Positions 1-9,200 are shown, counted from the first letter of the stretch. The stretch is DNA of 32,217 bases from Pseudomonadota bacterium (GCA_029558635.1 JAKQEE010000273.1:1-32217); one strand, 5' to 3'. A program made the numbers and translations. The notes: generated from the letters alone by a model not told the origin.

Positions 1-141
1 GAAATGGTGATGCCTGGTGACAACATCAATCTGACGGTCAAGCTGATCGCTCCGATTGCGATGAACGAAGGGCTTCGTTTCGCGATCCGCGAAGGTGGTC
101 GTACCGTTGGCGCCGGCGTTGTGGCTAAGATTATTGAATAA
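1..141 (+). CDS. tuf: Elongation factor Tu, C-terminal fragment
   Basis: The window opens in frame inside EF-Tu, the GTPase that brings aminoacyl-tRNA to the ribosome. The 46 visible residues are the end of domain 3, with the family-typical stretches MVMPGDN, LIAP and [10 protein letters not shown] and the ending VVAKIIE followed by TAA. The start lies outside the window. A strong terminator and then tRNA-Trp follow, which is the usual neighbourhood of one tuf copy in proteobacteria. In many genomes secE and nusG come next, but they are absent here. Confidence 0.97.
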   Translation, partial: EMVMPGDNINLTVKLIAPIAMNEGLRFAIREGGRTVGAGVVAKIIE

Positions 142-160
142 TCCGAATTGATTTCACGAA

Positions 161-187
161 AAGCCCCGCTTTGGCGGGGTTTTTTAT
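161..187 (+). terminator. Rho-independent terminator of tuf
   Basis: A 6-bp GC stem (CCCCGC at 164-169, GCGGGG at 174-179) with loop TTTG is flanked by A residues and followed by a run of T from 180. It lies 20 bases after the tuf stop codon and separates tuf from tRNA-Trp. Confidence 0.9.
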
Positions 188-249
188 TGCCCCTATTTTT
201 TGCTGGAAAAGCGGGACTTAATAGGCTAGAAAACAGACTTCGACCTTGC

Positions 250-324
250 AGGGGTATAGCTCAGCGGTAGAGCATCGGTCTCCAAAACCGAGGGTCGTGG
301 GTTCAAATCCTACTGCCCCTGCCA
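250..324 (+). tRNA. tRNA-Trp (anticodon CCA)
   Basis: A full cloverleaf of 75 bases including an encoded CCA end. The acceptor AGGGGTA (250-256) pairs with TGCCCCT. The anticodon stem TCGGT/ACCGA closes a seven-base loop CTCCAAA whose anticodon is CCA, so the tRNA decodes UGG. The T-arm contains the usual TTCAAAT. It sits downstream of tuf. Its 3' end is partly duplicated about 100 bases downstream. Confidence 0.97.
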
Positions 325-402
325 TTCAAACTAAGCGCCAGTGGTTAAAAGGGATTTGACCCACTGGGTTATAAAAATGCGCGGACGCAGGGCGTCGCGC
401 AA

Positions 403-431
403 GGGCTCAAATCCTACTGCCCCTGCTATTC
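403..431 (+). repeat. Partial duplicate of tRNA-Trp 3' end (att-like)
   Basis: Bases 403-431 match 299-327 at 27 of 29 positions, with a 20-base identical core at 407-426 and 303-322. The core covers the T-arm and acceptor 3' strand of tRNA-Trp. Between the two copies lie two hairpins: CCAGTGG (338-344) with CCACTGG (361-367), and a 9-bp bulged GC stem at 379-400. No 5' half of a tRNA is visible for the second copy. Duplicated tRNA 3' ends are typical footprints of site-specific integration. A degenerate tRNA pseudogene is the alternative. No integrase is present in the window. Confidence 0.7.
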
Positions 432-452
432 GATTCTAGTATTGGGCCCGAT

Positions 453-1334
453 ATGCACACCTTGCTTCAATCCGCTCGTCTCCCTTTCTTGATTTTGACG
501 CCCGTGAGTGTTTTCTTGGGGGTGGCTGTTGCTCTGGGCACGATTTCCAACATCAATATTTTCGATTTGTGTCTGGTTTTGGCGGGGGCGATTGCTGCCC
601 ATGTCAGTGTGAATGCATTCAATGAATATTCCGATTTCAAAAGCGGTCTGGATGCAAAAACCATCCGGACTCCCTTCAGTGGTGGCAGCGGCGCGTTGGT
701 GGCTAACCCGCAAGCGGCTATTTATGTTCTCGCGATGGCGATTTCGGCGTTGGCCGTTACGGGAGGGGTTGGTCTTTATTTTCTTTACAAGTTCGGGGTT
801 GGGATTTTGCCCGTTGGTCTTCTCGGGGTTTTGATTGTTCTCAGCTATACGCCTTGGCTCAACCGCAATCCGTGGCTTTGTCTGGTGGCGCCGGGGTTGG
901 GGTTCGGGCCGTTGATGGTTGTCGGTACGCATTTTGTCCTGACGGGTTCCTATTCATGGTCTGCATTCTTTGTGTCGATGGTTCCTTTCTTTTTGGCCAA
1001 TAATCTTCTTCTGCTTAACCAGTATCCGGATATCGAGGCCGATCGTTCGGTGGGGAGGCGTCACTTTCCGATTGTGTATGGTGTCCGGAAAAGTACGTTC
1101 GTGTACGGGCTTTTTGTGGTTTTTGCGTGTGGAGCTATTATCCTCGGTGTTTCTGGCGGATATATTCCCGAAGCAGGATATGCAGGTTTAATTCCGATGG
1201 TTCTCCCCTTTGTTGTGTTTTACGGAGTTATAAAGCTCAAAGAGGATGTAGCTGTTCCTTTTCTGGCGATGAATGTTTTGTCTGTCCTTGCAACACCCAT
1301 ATTTTTGACGGGGGCCTTGATTCTCAGCCAATAA
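453..1334 (+). CDS. UbiA-family prenyltransferase (MenA-like)
   Basis: A 293-residue, very hydrophobic protein with about eight or nine membrane segments, the size of UbiA-superfamily aromatic or polyprenyl transferases. Both Asp-rich metal and diphosphate binding motifs are present: NEYSD at about 57-61, followed by FKSGLD, and DIEAD at about 193-197. The family transfers a prenyl chain from its diphosphate to an acceptor in the membrane. The pattern NxxxDxxxGxD with a following RTPFSGGSG is most like MenA-type or related uncharacterised enzymes, but the acceptor cannot be read from the sequence and no menaquinone gene is adjacent. The ATG at 453 has only a weak ribosome site. It lies just after the tRNA-Trp duplicate. 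Confidence 0.8.
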   Translation: MHTLLQSARLPFLILTPVSVFLGVAVALGTISNINIFDLCLVLAGAIAAHVSVNAFNEYSDFKSGLDAKTIRTPFSGGSGALVANPQAAIYVLAMAISALAVTGGVGLYFLYKFGVGILPVGLLGVLIVLSYTPWLNRNPWLCLVAPGLGFGPLMVVGTHFVLTGSYSWSAFFVSMVPFFLANNLLLLNQYPDIEADRSVGRRHFPIVYGVRKSTFVYGLFVVFACGAIILGVSGGYIPEAGYAGLIPMVLPFVVFYGVIKLKEDVAVPFLAMNVLSVLATPIFLTGALILSQ

Positions 1335-1399
1335 AGAAGTGTGCGGTGCGGAATCAATTATGCGTGAATGTTTCCGTCCTTTTGTTGTAAAATGTTAGA

Positions 1400-1777
1400 A
1401 TGAGTAGGGTTTTTCCGGTCGGTCTGATTCCGGTGGTAATTGTTACGTGTTCTGTGTTTTCTCCTTCCATGGCGGGGGAAATCTCTCCGCGCGGGCACGA
1501 GCCGATCAAAGCGTCGATTGTCGACAATGCTCCTGAAAAATTTACGATTGATGTCATGAGTCTGGCCAATTTGTTTGCTGACGAAGGGGCCAAGACGTTT
1601 GCCGTCTATATTTCCACGCAGTTGCCGAAATCATGTTCGGATTTTTCTGAACTTAATCTGGCCTATAAGAAACCCGATAAATATTTGCGGCAGTTCGATC
1701 TGTCAAAGCACAAAGATGTTTTGGTCGCAATTGATAAGCATAAATGCGTAATCGTTAAAAATACCCCTTCTGATTGA
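1400..1777 (+). CDS. Small secreted protein of unknown function
   Basis: 125 residues. The N-terminus is a signal peptide: a short basic start, hydrophobic core GLIPVVIVTCSVF, and a likely cut after SMA (about residue 25). The mature part is a small mixed domain with two cysteines (SCSDF and KCVIV regions) that could pair in the periplasm. I do not recognise the family. It starts 65 bases after the prenyltransferase and may be co-transcribed with it. The stop codon is only 3 bases from the convergent fcl gene. The ribosome site is weak, so the start is moderately sure. Confidence 0.6.
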   Translation: MSRVFPVGLIPVVIVTCSVFSPSMAGEISPRGHEPIKASIVDNAPEKFTIDVMSLANLFADEGAKTFAVYISTQLPKSCSDFSELNLAYKKPDKYLRQFDLSKHKDVLVAIDKHKCVIVKNTPSD

Positions 1778-1780
1778 TTT

Positions 1781-2683
1781 CTAGTTTAGGCTTTCATAGA
1801 TTTTGCGGGTGCCTGTTTTGAGATCGGTCGACGGGTTCCATCCGGATTGTGTGGCCAGAGACGTATCCATCAATTTATACGACATGCCCTTCGGTGCATC
1901 GGGTTTGTACGTAAAGGTTCCCGTGTAACCTAACGCGTCCGCAATAGTTTGGTAGCACTCGGTGACAGTCAGGTCCGATCCGGCGCCGATATTGAGGGTG
2001 GGCGGGATGGTTTCAAGCTTGCTGGCAATATGCCATACGAAATTTGCAATATCATCGACATAGACAAATTCGCGGCGTGGCGTGCCATCGCCCCAGATTT
2101 CAACGGTTGATGCGTTTGTTTCCATTGCCGTTTTTATCTTTAAGATGGCGGCAGGGAGAAGGTGTGAAGTTTCGGGGTCGAAATTGTCATCCGGCCCATA
2201 GAGGTTGCACGGGATCAGGGTTTTGTAATTTACGTTGTGTTGCTCGGACAGATAGGCGCAGAGTTTGGCCGCGGCGATTTTGGCGATGGCGTAGCCTTCG
2301 TTGGTGGGTTCAAGCGGGGCAGTCAGGAGATCGGTTTCCTTGAGTGGTGTTTTGTAATCGCGCGGATACATACAGCTTGACCCGAAATTGATGAGGTTTT
2401 TTATTCCTGCTTGGTGTGCTTCATCAATCACATGAGTGCTGATAAGAATATTTTCCGTCAAGAAGCCGGCCATATCATTCATATTAGCCTTGATGCCACC
2501 GACCTTTGCGGCGGTGTGGATCACAAGATCGAATGAATGTTGTTTATAGTAGGATCGGAGTGCTGCGCGGTCGGTGAGGTCAAGGTCGGCGTGGGAGGGG
2601 GCATGGATTTCAAATTCGGGCGGGGCGAGGCGTTTGATCGCACTTCCCACCATTCCGCTTCCGCCTGTCAGAAAAATTTTCAT
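1781..2683 (-). CDS. fcl: GDP-L-fucose synthase
   Basis: 300-residue short-chain dehydrogenase/reductase that epimerises and reduces GDP-4-keto-6-deoxy-mannose to GDP-L-fucose with NADPH. The Rossmann motif GGSGMVG is at 7-13. The catalytic set is visible as SSC (102-104) and YAIAK (Y131, K135). The family stretches [17 protein letters not shown] and EFVYVDD are also present. It directly follows gmd, the preceding enzyme of the pathway. Its ATG overlaps the gmd stop by four bases (ATGA), so translation is probably coupled. The product would feed surface polysaccharide or glycan synthesis; no glycosyltransferase for it is in the window. Confidence 0.95.
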   Translation of the reverse strand: MKIFLTGGSGMVGSAIKRLAPPEFEIHAPSHADLDLTDRAALRSYYKQHSFDLVIHTAAKVGGIKANMNDMAGFLTENILISTHVIDEAHQAGIKNLINFGSSCMYPRDYKTPLKETDLLTAPLEPTNEGYAIAKIAAAKLCAYLSEQHNVNYKTLIPCNLYGPDDNFDPETSHLLPAAILKIKTAMETNASTVEIWGDGTPRREFVYVDDIANFVWHIASKLETIPPTLNIGAGSDLTVTECYQTIADALGYTGTFTYKPDAPKGMSYKLMDTSLATQSGWNPSTDLKTGTRKIYESLN

Positions 2684-3822
2684 GCGGTTTTTTTTCCCTC
2701 AGCTCCGCGATTCTCACCCCCACAACTCTCACCCCCACAACTCTCACCCCCACCCTGACCCTCCCCCGTCAAGGGGGAGGGGGGAGAGGAAAGGTGACGT
2801 ATGCGGGCAAGATCGGCTGTGACCATTTCCCTGACCAGTTCGTCAAAAGTTACAGTCGGGGTCCAGCCGAGTTTTTCTTTTGCCTTCGTGGCGTCGCCTT
2901 GCAACAGATCGACCTCGGTCGGTCGGAAATTGGACGGGTCGATGTGGATGATTGTTTTTCCGGTTTTTGCGTCTTGGCCGATTTCATCCAGTCCCGTTCC
3001 AGACCATTTGATTTTGATGCCTGCTTCAAGAAAAGCTTTTTCAGTAAGTTCACGGACGCTACGGGTTTCGCCGGTAGCCAGTACAAAATCTTCGGGTGTG
3101 TCTTGTTGCAGGATGCGCCAGATGCCGTCTACATAATCGCGGGCATGGCCCCAGTCGCGCCGCGCATCAAGGTTTCCAAGGTAAAGGCAGTCCTGAAGGC
3201 CCAGAGAAATACGGGCGGCGGCACGGGTGATTTTACGGGTGACAAAGTTTTCTCCGCGGATCGGACTTTCGTGATTGAACATGATGCCGTTGGCAGCAAA
3301 TATGCCATAGGCTTCGCGGTAATTCACCGTGATCCAGTAGGCGTAAAGTTTGGCGGCGGCATAGGGGCTTCGCGGATAAAAGGGGGTTGTTTCGTTTTGT
3401 GGAACAATTTTGGTCGCGCCGAAGAGTTCCGAGGTTGAGGCTTGAAAGAATTTTGTTTTCTTTTCCAGCCCCAGAATGCGAATGGCTTCGAGCAGGCGCA
3501 GAGTGCCAAGGGCATCGGCGTTGGCGGTATATTCGGGGGTTTCGAAACTCACCTGCACATGGCTTTGTGCCGCAAGGTTATAGATTTCGTCCGGTTGGAC
3601 TTCCTGAATGATGCGGATCAGGTTGGTTGCATCCGTCATGTCCCCGTAATGGAGGGTGATGTGGGGTTCGATATGGTCGATGCGGTCGGTGTTGAGGGAA
3701 GACGAGCGGCGTCTTATACCGTGAACGATATAGTCCTTGGAAAGAAGGAGTTCGGCTAGATACGCGCCGTCCTGACCCGTAATACCGGATATCAGAGCTG
3801 TCTTTTTCTTCTCCCCAGACAT
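2680..3822 (-). CDS. gmd: GDP-mannose 4,6-dehydratase with repeat-encoded tail
   Basis: Converts GDP-D-mannose to GDP-4-keto-6-deoxy-D-mannose, the precursor of GDP-fucose and related sugars. The extended SDR fold is clear: [14 protein letters not shown] near the start, [15 protein letters not shown], and the YAAAK active-site motif. At 380 residues it is a little long. The extra is a low-complexity tail of about 35 residues (from about 346) beginning [14 protein letters not shown] and including a doubled ESCGG unit. That tail is encoded by a palindromic repeat and short tandem repeats, so it is probably acquired and not catalytic. The gene starts 4 bases after def and overlaps fcl by 4 bases. 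Confidence 0.95.
   Translation of the reverse strand: MSGEKKKTALISGITGQDGAYLAELLLSKDYIVHGIRRRSSSLNTDRIDHIEPHITLHYGDMTDATNLIRIIQEVQPDEIYNLAAQSHVQVSFETPEYTANADALGTLRLLEAIRILGLEKKTKFFQASTSELFGATKIVPQNETTPFYPRSPYAAAKLYAYWITVNYREAYGIFAANGIMFNHESPIRGENFVTRKITRAAARISLGLQDCLYLGNLDARRDWGHARDYVDGIWRILQQDTPEDFVLATGETRSVRELTEKAFLEAGIKIKWSGTGLDEIGQDAKTGKTIIHIDPSNFRPTEVDLLQGDATKAKEKLGWTPTVTFDELVREMVTADLARIRHLSSPPSPLTGEGQGGGESCGGESCGGENRGAEGKKTA
2711..2787 (-). repeat. Palindromic repeat element inside the gmd 3' end
   Basis: A perfect 9-bp palindrome (CCCTCCCCC at 2759-2767, GGGGGAGGG at 2773-2781, loop GTCAA) is flanked by three copies of CTCACCCCC spaced by 15 bases (unit ACAACTCTCACCCCC). When translated in the gmd frame it gives [16 protein letters not shown]-rich palindromes of this kind occur widely between genes in proteobacteria and are sometimes found inside reading frames, as with Rickettsia palindromic elements. 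Here it is in frame and has no stop. Confidence 0.75.
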
Positions 3823-3826
3823 AGCG

Positions 3827-4351
3827 TTAGAGAATGACTCCGTCTTTTTTCAGTTTTTCAACTTTACGCAGAATCATGGTGCGCTTGAGGCGCGACAGGT
3901 AATCGATAAACAATACGCCGTTCAAATGATCCAATTCGTGCTGGATGCAGTGCGATTCCAGATCCTCTCCCAAATATTCGACCTTCTGTCCTTTCAGGTC
4001 GATATATTGTACGCGGACGGCTTTGGGGCGTTCGACCTCGGCGAATTGATGGGGGATCGAGAGACACCCTTCTTCCATGACACTGATCTCTTCGGAACGC
4101 CAGACGATTTTAGGGTTAATCATCACGATTGGATTGCGGGAAGAAGCTTCTTTGCGATATGTCGTGTCCATCACAAACATACGGTTGAGGCGGCCCACCT
4201 GATTGGCGGCCAGTCCGATGCCCGGGGCATCGTACATCGTTTCCAACATGTCGGTAGCCTGCTGTTTGACTTCAGGCGTGATATGTTCGATGGGTCTTGC
4301 CGTTTCTTTCAAAACGGGATCGGGGACAACAATAATCGGCAGGAGCGACAT
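3827..4351 (-). CDS. def: Peptide deformylase
   Basis: 174-residue metalloenzyme that removes the formyl group from the initiator methionine of new proteins. All three signature motifs are intact: GIGLAANQ (44-51), EGCLS (94-98, metal ligand C96) and HELDH (138-142, ligands H138 and H142 and catalytic E139). The usual partner fmt is not next to it. Instead def is the first gene of a def-gmd-fcl run on the minus strand. A 67-base gap separates it from the divergent earP. The upstream AGAGGA is 12 bases from the ATG, a rather long spacing. Confidence 0.97.
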   Translation of the reverse strand: MSLLPIIVVPDPVLKETARPIEHITPEVKQQATDMLETMYDAPGIGLAANQVGRLNRMFVMDTTYRKEASSRNPIVMINPKIVWRSEEISVMEEGCLSIPHQFAEVERPKAVRVQYIDLKGQKVEYLGEDLESHCIQHELDHLNGVLFIDYLSRLKRTMILRKVEKLKKDGVIL

Positions 4352-4418
4352 ACGTTCAATTTTCCTCTTTCAATAAGCGATCAACCTACATTAAAACACT
4401 CCCGAAAGGCTAGAGTTA

Positions 4419-5507
4419 ATGATGTCCGATTTTCCGGCAAGCGTTGATATTTTCTGCAAAGTCATCGACCATTACGGCGATGCCGGTGTGTGCTGGCGGC
4501 TGGCGCGGCAGATGGCGGTGGACGATGGGAAAAAGGTCCGGCTGTTTATAGATGATGTCGAGACTTTGAGGCGGATTGTGCCGGAGCCGGACAAGAGGGT
4601 GGAGATTGTCCGATGGGGTCGTGATCTTGTTTATGGAGGGGCTGCGGATCTGGTGATCGAGGCGTTTGCCTGTGATTTACCGGATCAGGTTCTTGAAGTG
4701 ATGGGGCGGCAACCGGAAGCTCCGGTCTGGGTTGACCTGGAATATCTGACGGCGGAGGAGTGGCCTTTATCGTGTCATGCGGTTCCGAGCGTGCATCCAT
4801 CAACCGGACTGAAGAAAACGCTGTTTTTTCCGGGATTTGATGTCAAAACCGGAGGGTTGATCCGTGAAAATGACCTGATTGCGCGGCGGAATGTATTTCA
4901 GGGTGATGTTACGGTCCAAAATCAGTGGAGATTGGACCATAAACTGCCGGAAATAGATAAAAATTGTCTCGATTTATCGCTATTTTCGTACAAAACGGCT
5001 CCCATAGAGGCGTTTTTCAAGGAAATTTCCGGTTTGGAAAGGCCTGTCCGTGTCTTTTATCCGGTTCCTGACGGGTTCGGGGTTGAAAAACGTGGAAACC
5101 TGACCATTTACCGTATTCCGTTTGTGAAGCAGGAAGATTATGACTATTTGCTGTGGACGTGTGATGCGAATTTTGTCCGTGGCGAGGATTCTTTTGTGCG
5201 GGCGCAATATGCGGGTCGTCCGATGATCTGGAATATCTATGTTCAGGAGGACGAGGCGCATTTCACAAAACTGGATGCTTTTCTGACTTTGTACCGTGCG
5301 GCTTTTTCGCAGGAAAGCAGGGAAGGGCTTGCCAAATGTTTTGAAGTGTGGAATCAAAGGGGCCAAGATTTGGAGGGAGTTTGGCTTGATTTTTTAAAGT
5401 CACTGCCCGAATTGGATGCTGGGGCAAAGGAGTGGGCCGATAGGCTTTGTTCCGAGACCTCTTTGACGGAACGGCTTTATGCGTTCTGTCGGGAAATAAA
5501 GAGTTAA
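4419..5507 (+). CDS. earP: EF-P arginine rhamnosyltransferase EarP
   Basis: 362-residue inverting glycosyltransferase (GT104) that moves rhamnose from TDP-rhamnose to Arg32 of elongation factor P. The N-terminal family signature with the two key aspartates is present (D17 and D21 in VIDHYGDAGVCWRLARQ). The C-terminal nucleotide-sugar motif NFVRGEDSFVRAQ lies at 251-263. The gene directly precedes efp by 24 bases, the classic arrangement. The first of two adjacent ATG codons is chosen because GAAAGG lies 9 bases upstream of it. EarP is best known from beta- and gammaproteobacteria, so its presence in a likely alphaproteobacterium suggests either transfer or a wider range than usual. Confidence 0.95.
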   Translation: MMSDFPASVDIFCKVIDHYGDAGVCWRLARQMAVDDGKKVRLFIDDVETLRRIVPEPDKRVEIVRWGRDLVYGGAADLVIEAFACDLPDQVLEVMGRQPEAPVWVDLEYLTAEEWPLSCHAVPSVHPSTGLKKTLFFPGFDVKTGGLIRENDLIARRNVFQGDVTVQNQWRLDHKLPEIDKNCLDLSLFSYKTAPIEAFFKEISGLERPVRVFYPVPDGFGVEKRGNLTIYRIPFVKQEDYDYLLWTCDANFVRGEDSFVRAQYAGRPMIWNIYVQEDEAHFTKLDAFLTLYRAAFSQESREGLAKCFEVWNQRGQDLEGVWLDFLKSLPELDAGAKEWADRLCSETSLTERLYAFCREIKS

Positions 5508-5531
5508 TTTATTGAAATGTAAGGAAAAAAT

Positions 5532-6089
5532 ATGAAAGTCGCTCAGGAACTTCGCACTGGAAACGTGGTGATGGTTGATAAGGCCCCTATGGTTATTCAA
5601 AAAGCCGAATATAACAAATCTGGCCGTAACGCCGCTGTCATGAAATTCAAATTCCGCAACCTTCTGACCGGAACCAACTCGGAGGGTATTTATAAGACGG
5701 ACGAAAAATTCGAGGACATCATCCTTGAAACCAAAGAAGTGACCTATTCCTATGAATCCGGCGATATGTACGTCTTTATGGATGAGGAATACAACCAGTA
5801 CGAACTTTCGAAAGACGATATCGAAGGTCTTTTGAAATATCTGGAAGAGCAAATGCCTTGTGAGGTCACCTTCTATAACGGCAAGCCGATTTCGGTGACT
5901 CCGCCGGTTAAAATCGTTCGTGAAGTGATCTACACCGAGCCTGCCGTGCGGGGTGATACCTCAGGCAAAGTCATGAAACCGGCCCGTTTGCCGAGCGGTT
6001 ACGAGATTGCGGTCCCTGCTTTCGTTGAAATCGGCGAGAAGATCGAGATTGATACACGCACTGATGAATACGTTTCACGCGTTAAATAA
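5532..6089 (+). CDS. efp: Elongation factor P, EarP type
   Basis: 185 residues, full length for EF-P, which binds between the P and E sites and rescues ribosomes stalled on consecutive prolines. The tip of the domain I loop reads KSGRNAA with arginine at position 32, the residue that EarP modifies; lysine would be expected in EpmA-type organisms. The AAGGA ribosome site is well placed. It is the second gene of the earP-efp operon. Possible clients in this window include the PPP run in the autotransporter (residues 90-92). A hairpin without a clear T tract follows. Confidence 0.97.
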   Translation: MKVAQELRTGNVVMVDKAPMVIQKAEYNKSGRNAAVMKFKFRNLLTGTNSEGIYKTDEKFEDIILETKEVTYSYESGDMYVFMDEEYNQYELSKDDIEGLLKYLEEQMPCEVTFYNGKPISVTPPVKIVREVIYTEPAVRGDTSGKVMKPARLPSGYEIAVPAFVEIGEKIEIDTRTDEYVSRVK

Positions 6090-6133
6090 ATCTCATCTTT
6101 TGGGCCGCAAAAGGCTTTTTCTGTATTTTTATG

Positions 6134-6159
6134 CAAGGCTGGAAGTCATTCCAGCCTTG
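6134..6159. other. Perfect inverted repeat after efp
   Basis: An 11-bp perfect stem (CAAGGCTGGAA at 6134-6144 with TTCCAGCCTTG at 6149-6159) with loop GTCA. Neither strand has a good T run immediately after it, so it is not a standard intrinsic terminator. It could still end or stabilise the earP-efp transcript, or serve as an operator for the promoter that begins 9 bases later. Confidence 0.7.
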
Positions 6160-6167
6160 TGTTACAC

Positions 6168-6195
6168 TTGAGATAGGCCCGAAAATAAATAAAAT
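6168..6195 (+). promoter_or_regulatory. Probable sigma70 promoter of the DotA/TraY cluster
   Basis: TTGAGA (6168-6173, 5 of 6 consensus) and TAAAAT (6190-6195, 5 of 6) are separated by 16 bases. The predicted start is near 6202, just ahead of the leader ORF and its AGGG ribosome site (6207-6210). This is the best promoter match upstream of the three large membrane protein genes. Confidence 0.6.
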
Positions 6196-6215
6196 TTTAT
6201 CCATTTAGGGCTAGA

Positions 6216-6290
6216 ATGGTAGGCGGTGGAGTGGTTTTTCGTAGTCCCTTCGCCCTTGGGTTTATGGTGTTCTTGGTTTGGTTTTGGTGA
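6216..6290 (+). CDS. Hydrophobic 24-residue leader ORF upstream of the first DotA/TraY gene
   Basis: An ATG at 6216 has TAGGG five bases upstream and opens a 24-codon frame ending in TGA at 6288-6290. The GTG proposed as the start of the first DotA/TraY gene lies four bases further on, so translation of the two could be coupled. The peptide is strongly hydrophobic, with a Phe/Val/Trp-rich second half ending FLVWFW, so it could be a tiny membrane peptide or a leader. It overlaps an alternative upstream GTG (6226) of the large gene in another frame, so only one of the two starts is likely to be used. I have no family for it. Confidence 0.4.
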   Translation: MVGGGVVFRSPFALGFMVFLVWFW

Positions 6291-6294
6291 GGCG

Positions 6295-9200
6295 GTGCAG
6301 AACAGGTCGCACATTACAGCGGGGAGATCTGCGAGATTTGTTTTGATGCCCGAGGTGTTTCCTCGGCTGTCGGTGTTGTTTTTCTCGGGTTTCGGGGTTC
6401 TTCCTTATCTTCTGGCGCTGTTATGCGCCAGAGCGCGGTTGTTGCCCAAGGGCCACCGTTTTTTCCGTTCGGGTGAAAAGTTCGGCATTCGCCATGTTTT
6501 GGCCGAAGCTGCCCTTCATATTGATTTCAAGTGGAAGAATGTCGACCAGATTATTGTTTACGGCGCGTTGCTGTCCGGAAGCGCCATATTGTTTGCCTTT
6601 GTTGCTGTTGTTTTGAGTTATCTGGTGTTCTCGACTGCGGAAGCTGCGGCGTGGCTTCCGGGGATTTTCCAGACGGCGCAGCCCAAGCATGATGTCGCCT
6701 TCATGATGTTGGATCGCGTATTCGGGATTCCGGGAATTTACGATTCCGAGATTATTACCAACCCTGCTGTCTACGGTCCCTCACCCAATGACTTCCAGAA
6801 AGCGCTTATGGCGCTATTTGGATTTTTCAGTTGGGGTCTGTTTATTATTGGCGTCTTTATCTTTCTTTATTTTGTCATCGAGATTGTCTGGGACATTACA
6901 CAAGAAGGAAAAGTTCTGGACGCTATTTCCGATGGCAGTGGCGGTGGAGAGAAAGGGTTTGCGTGGCTTCCCTTGAGGTTCATTCTGGCGCTGGGGCTTT
7001 TGGTGCCTATAAACGGTGGGCTGAATTCCGCACAGTATATTACGCTTTATGTCGCGAAGTTCGGTTCAGGCGTGGCGACCAATGCGTGGGGCTACTTCAA
7101 TATGGAGACCGGGCCCAACCCGATGGGGATGCCTAATGAAGAATTGATTGCGAAAATCGAGCCGCAGGATTTTACAAGCGTTCTCAAGAGTTTGATGATT
7201 ATCAAGTCTTGCGAGCAGATCAACATTTTTAATGCCGTAGCTCTTACGGGTAGCGGATATCCTGTGGTTCAGGATGGTACGTACGGGTCCTATGAAGTCA
7301 GGCCGTATATTATCAACGGGTCCCAGCACAAGGATCTTAAAATTGATTATCTCGGTCCGTCGGGTACTGAATATAAAGCGACTCCGAGCGGTGTTGCTAC
7401 TTTTAATGCCGCCGATCCCTTTTCCCAGATACTTCTCTTTTCGGGGGGGCAGGGGATTCAAATCGTTTTTGGATATACCGATCCCGGTGATCCGACCAAA
7501 TATAAGGAATATCCCGGCGGCGTTTTGCCTGTTTGTGGAGAGGTCAGTATTCCTGTTGCTTCCATGAGTGTGGAGGGCCTTCTTGCTGCCGAGGCGTATT
7601 TCTATGCGGTGATTTATCTGGTCGAAGATATTGCCCGCAATAATGGCACTTTGCACAAATATGAGCAGGATTCTTTTTTGGCGACCCTCCGCGAGTTTCA
7701 CAGAACATCTTCCGGATATAAAAGATTTTTGCAGATGTTTTCTACTCCACCTTTGGATTGCTACTACGATATAGACAAGGATGGATATGAGAGTATTAAT
7801 GAAGGGGCATTTATCGGAGATTACTTGGGGAAGTGTACCGAGCCTGTTCCCTCCAAATATTGGAATGACTATTTGAGTGTTGCCAACGTTGTTTTTGCGG
7901 AAATGCCAATCGCCGCAGCACGAAGCTATTTGGTTGATGACCCGTTCGCTCTTTATCTCGGTGACACGGATCGCTATATAGGTGATACCGCATACTCTTC
8001 TTTGAGCATGCCCAATCCGATGATGATGACGGTTGGTATGACCGAGTTGGGATGGGGTGGGGCTGGTATGTGGTACACCCGTATTGCCGAAAGAAACGGC
8101 TCCTTCGTTTCGGCTGCTGGCGGTGCTCCGGCCGTGCGCAAGATGCCGATGGTTATGGAGAAGATTAAAGCTGAACGCGCCAAGAACGATTCCGGTATAG
8201 GCAAGGGATTTTGTAACGCATATAGCCCAGAAAAATCAGGAACAACATCTTCCAATATTTCCGATGAGCGTGCCCAGTTCATTGCCGAAGAGACCATCAT
8301 CTTACATAACTTGTGCAAGAGCCTGTTCGAGAATGAGCATATCAAGATCAGAACGGCTGGTTCCGAACAAAATATGCAACCCGCCAATGCTGTCGAACAC
8401 GCTATGGCTTCTATTTTCGGACAGATGAAACTCTTTGATATCAGAGAGAATGACAAGGTTCTGCCTATGGCCCAGTTGGCCGCTGTCGGTAAAATGCTCA
8501 TTGATAAATCCGTTCTTTCCATGATGGCGGCTGTCGGAAGTTCTATGGCGGGCAGCGCGCTCCATATTGCGGCGGGCAGCGCAGACGGAGAAAGTATTGC
8601 TGCTCTCAATCTTATGGGTGAAGCTTTTGGAGATGCGGCCAGTGCCGCCCTGACTCTTGCTACGCTGGGGCTTACAATCGGCGTTGTCCTTCATTATGTG
8701 CTTCCGTTTTTACCGTTTATGTACTTCTTCTTTGCGGTGGCTCGTTGGGTCAAGACTATCTTTGAAGCTATGGTCGGTGTACCGCTTTGGGCTTTGGCAC
8801 ACTTGCGGATGAGCGGAGCGGGTCTGCCCGGTGATGCGGCTAGCAGCGGTTACTTCCTGTTGCTTGAGATTTTTGTCAGACCGGTTATCACGGTTGTTTC
8901 TCTGGTTGGGTCTTTTGCCGTGTTTACCGCGCTGGTTATGGGGTTGAACTCCATATTTGTCCTTTTGATTTCCAACTTTGCAGGGGCGGATACCACTACG
9001 GCCAATGCCGAAATTGTCGGTAATTTGCGCGGCATTGCCGACCAGTTCTTTTTATCGGTTATGTATGTTCTTCTTTCCTACATGATTGCCCTTTCCTGTT
9101 TCAAGTTGATCGACCTAATTCCCGACAACATTATTCGCTGGTCAGGCGCCGGCGTCAGCAGTATGGGAGCCAGTGACAACGCTGACGACCTTATTGACCA

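Noticed and set aside
325..431. A second complete tRNA gene after tRNA-Trp
   Set aside because: Only the 3' quarter matches; no acceptor 5' strand, D-arm or anticodon arm can be folded.
2044..2822. Plus-strand frames across the fcl/gmd junction
   Set aside because: They are shadows of the minus-strand enzymes and of the palindromic repeat.
6226..6294. Upstream GTG start for the first DotA/TraY protein, adding 23 residues
   Set aside because: The added residues have no counterpart in the two paralogs, the ribosome site is poor, and the GTG at 6295 gives an N-terminus almost the same length as that of the third paralog. I keep it as an alternative only.
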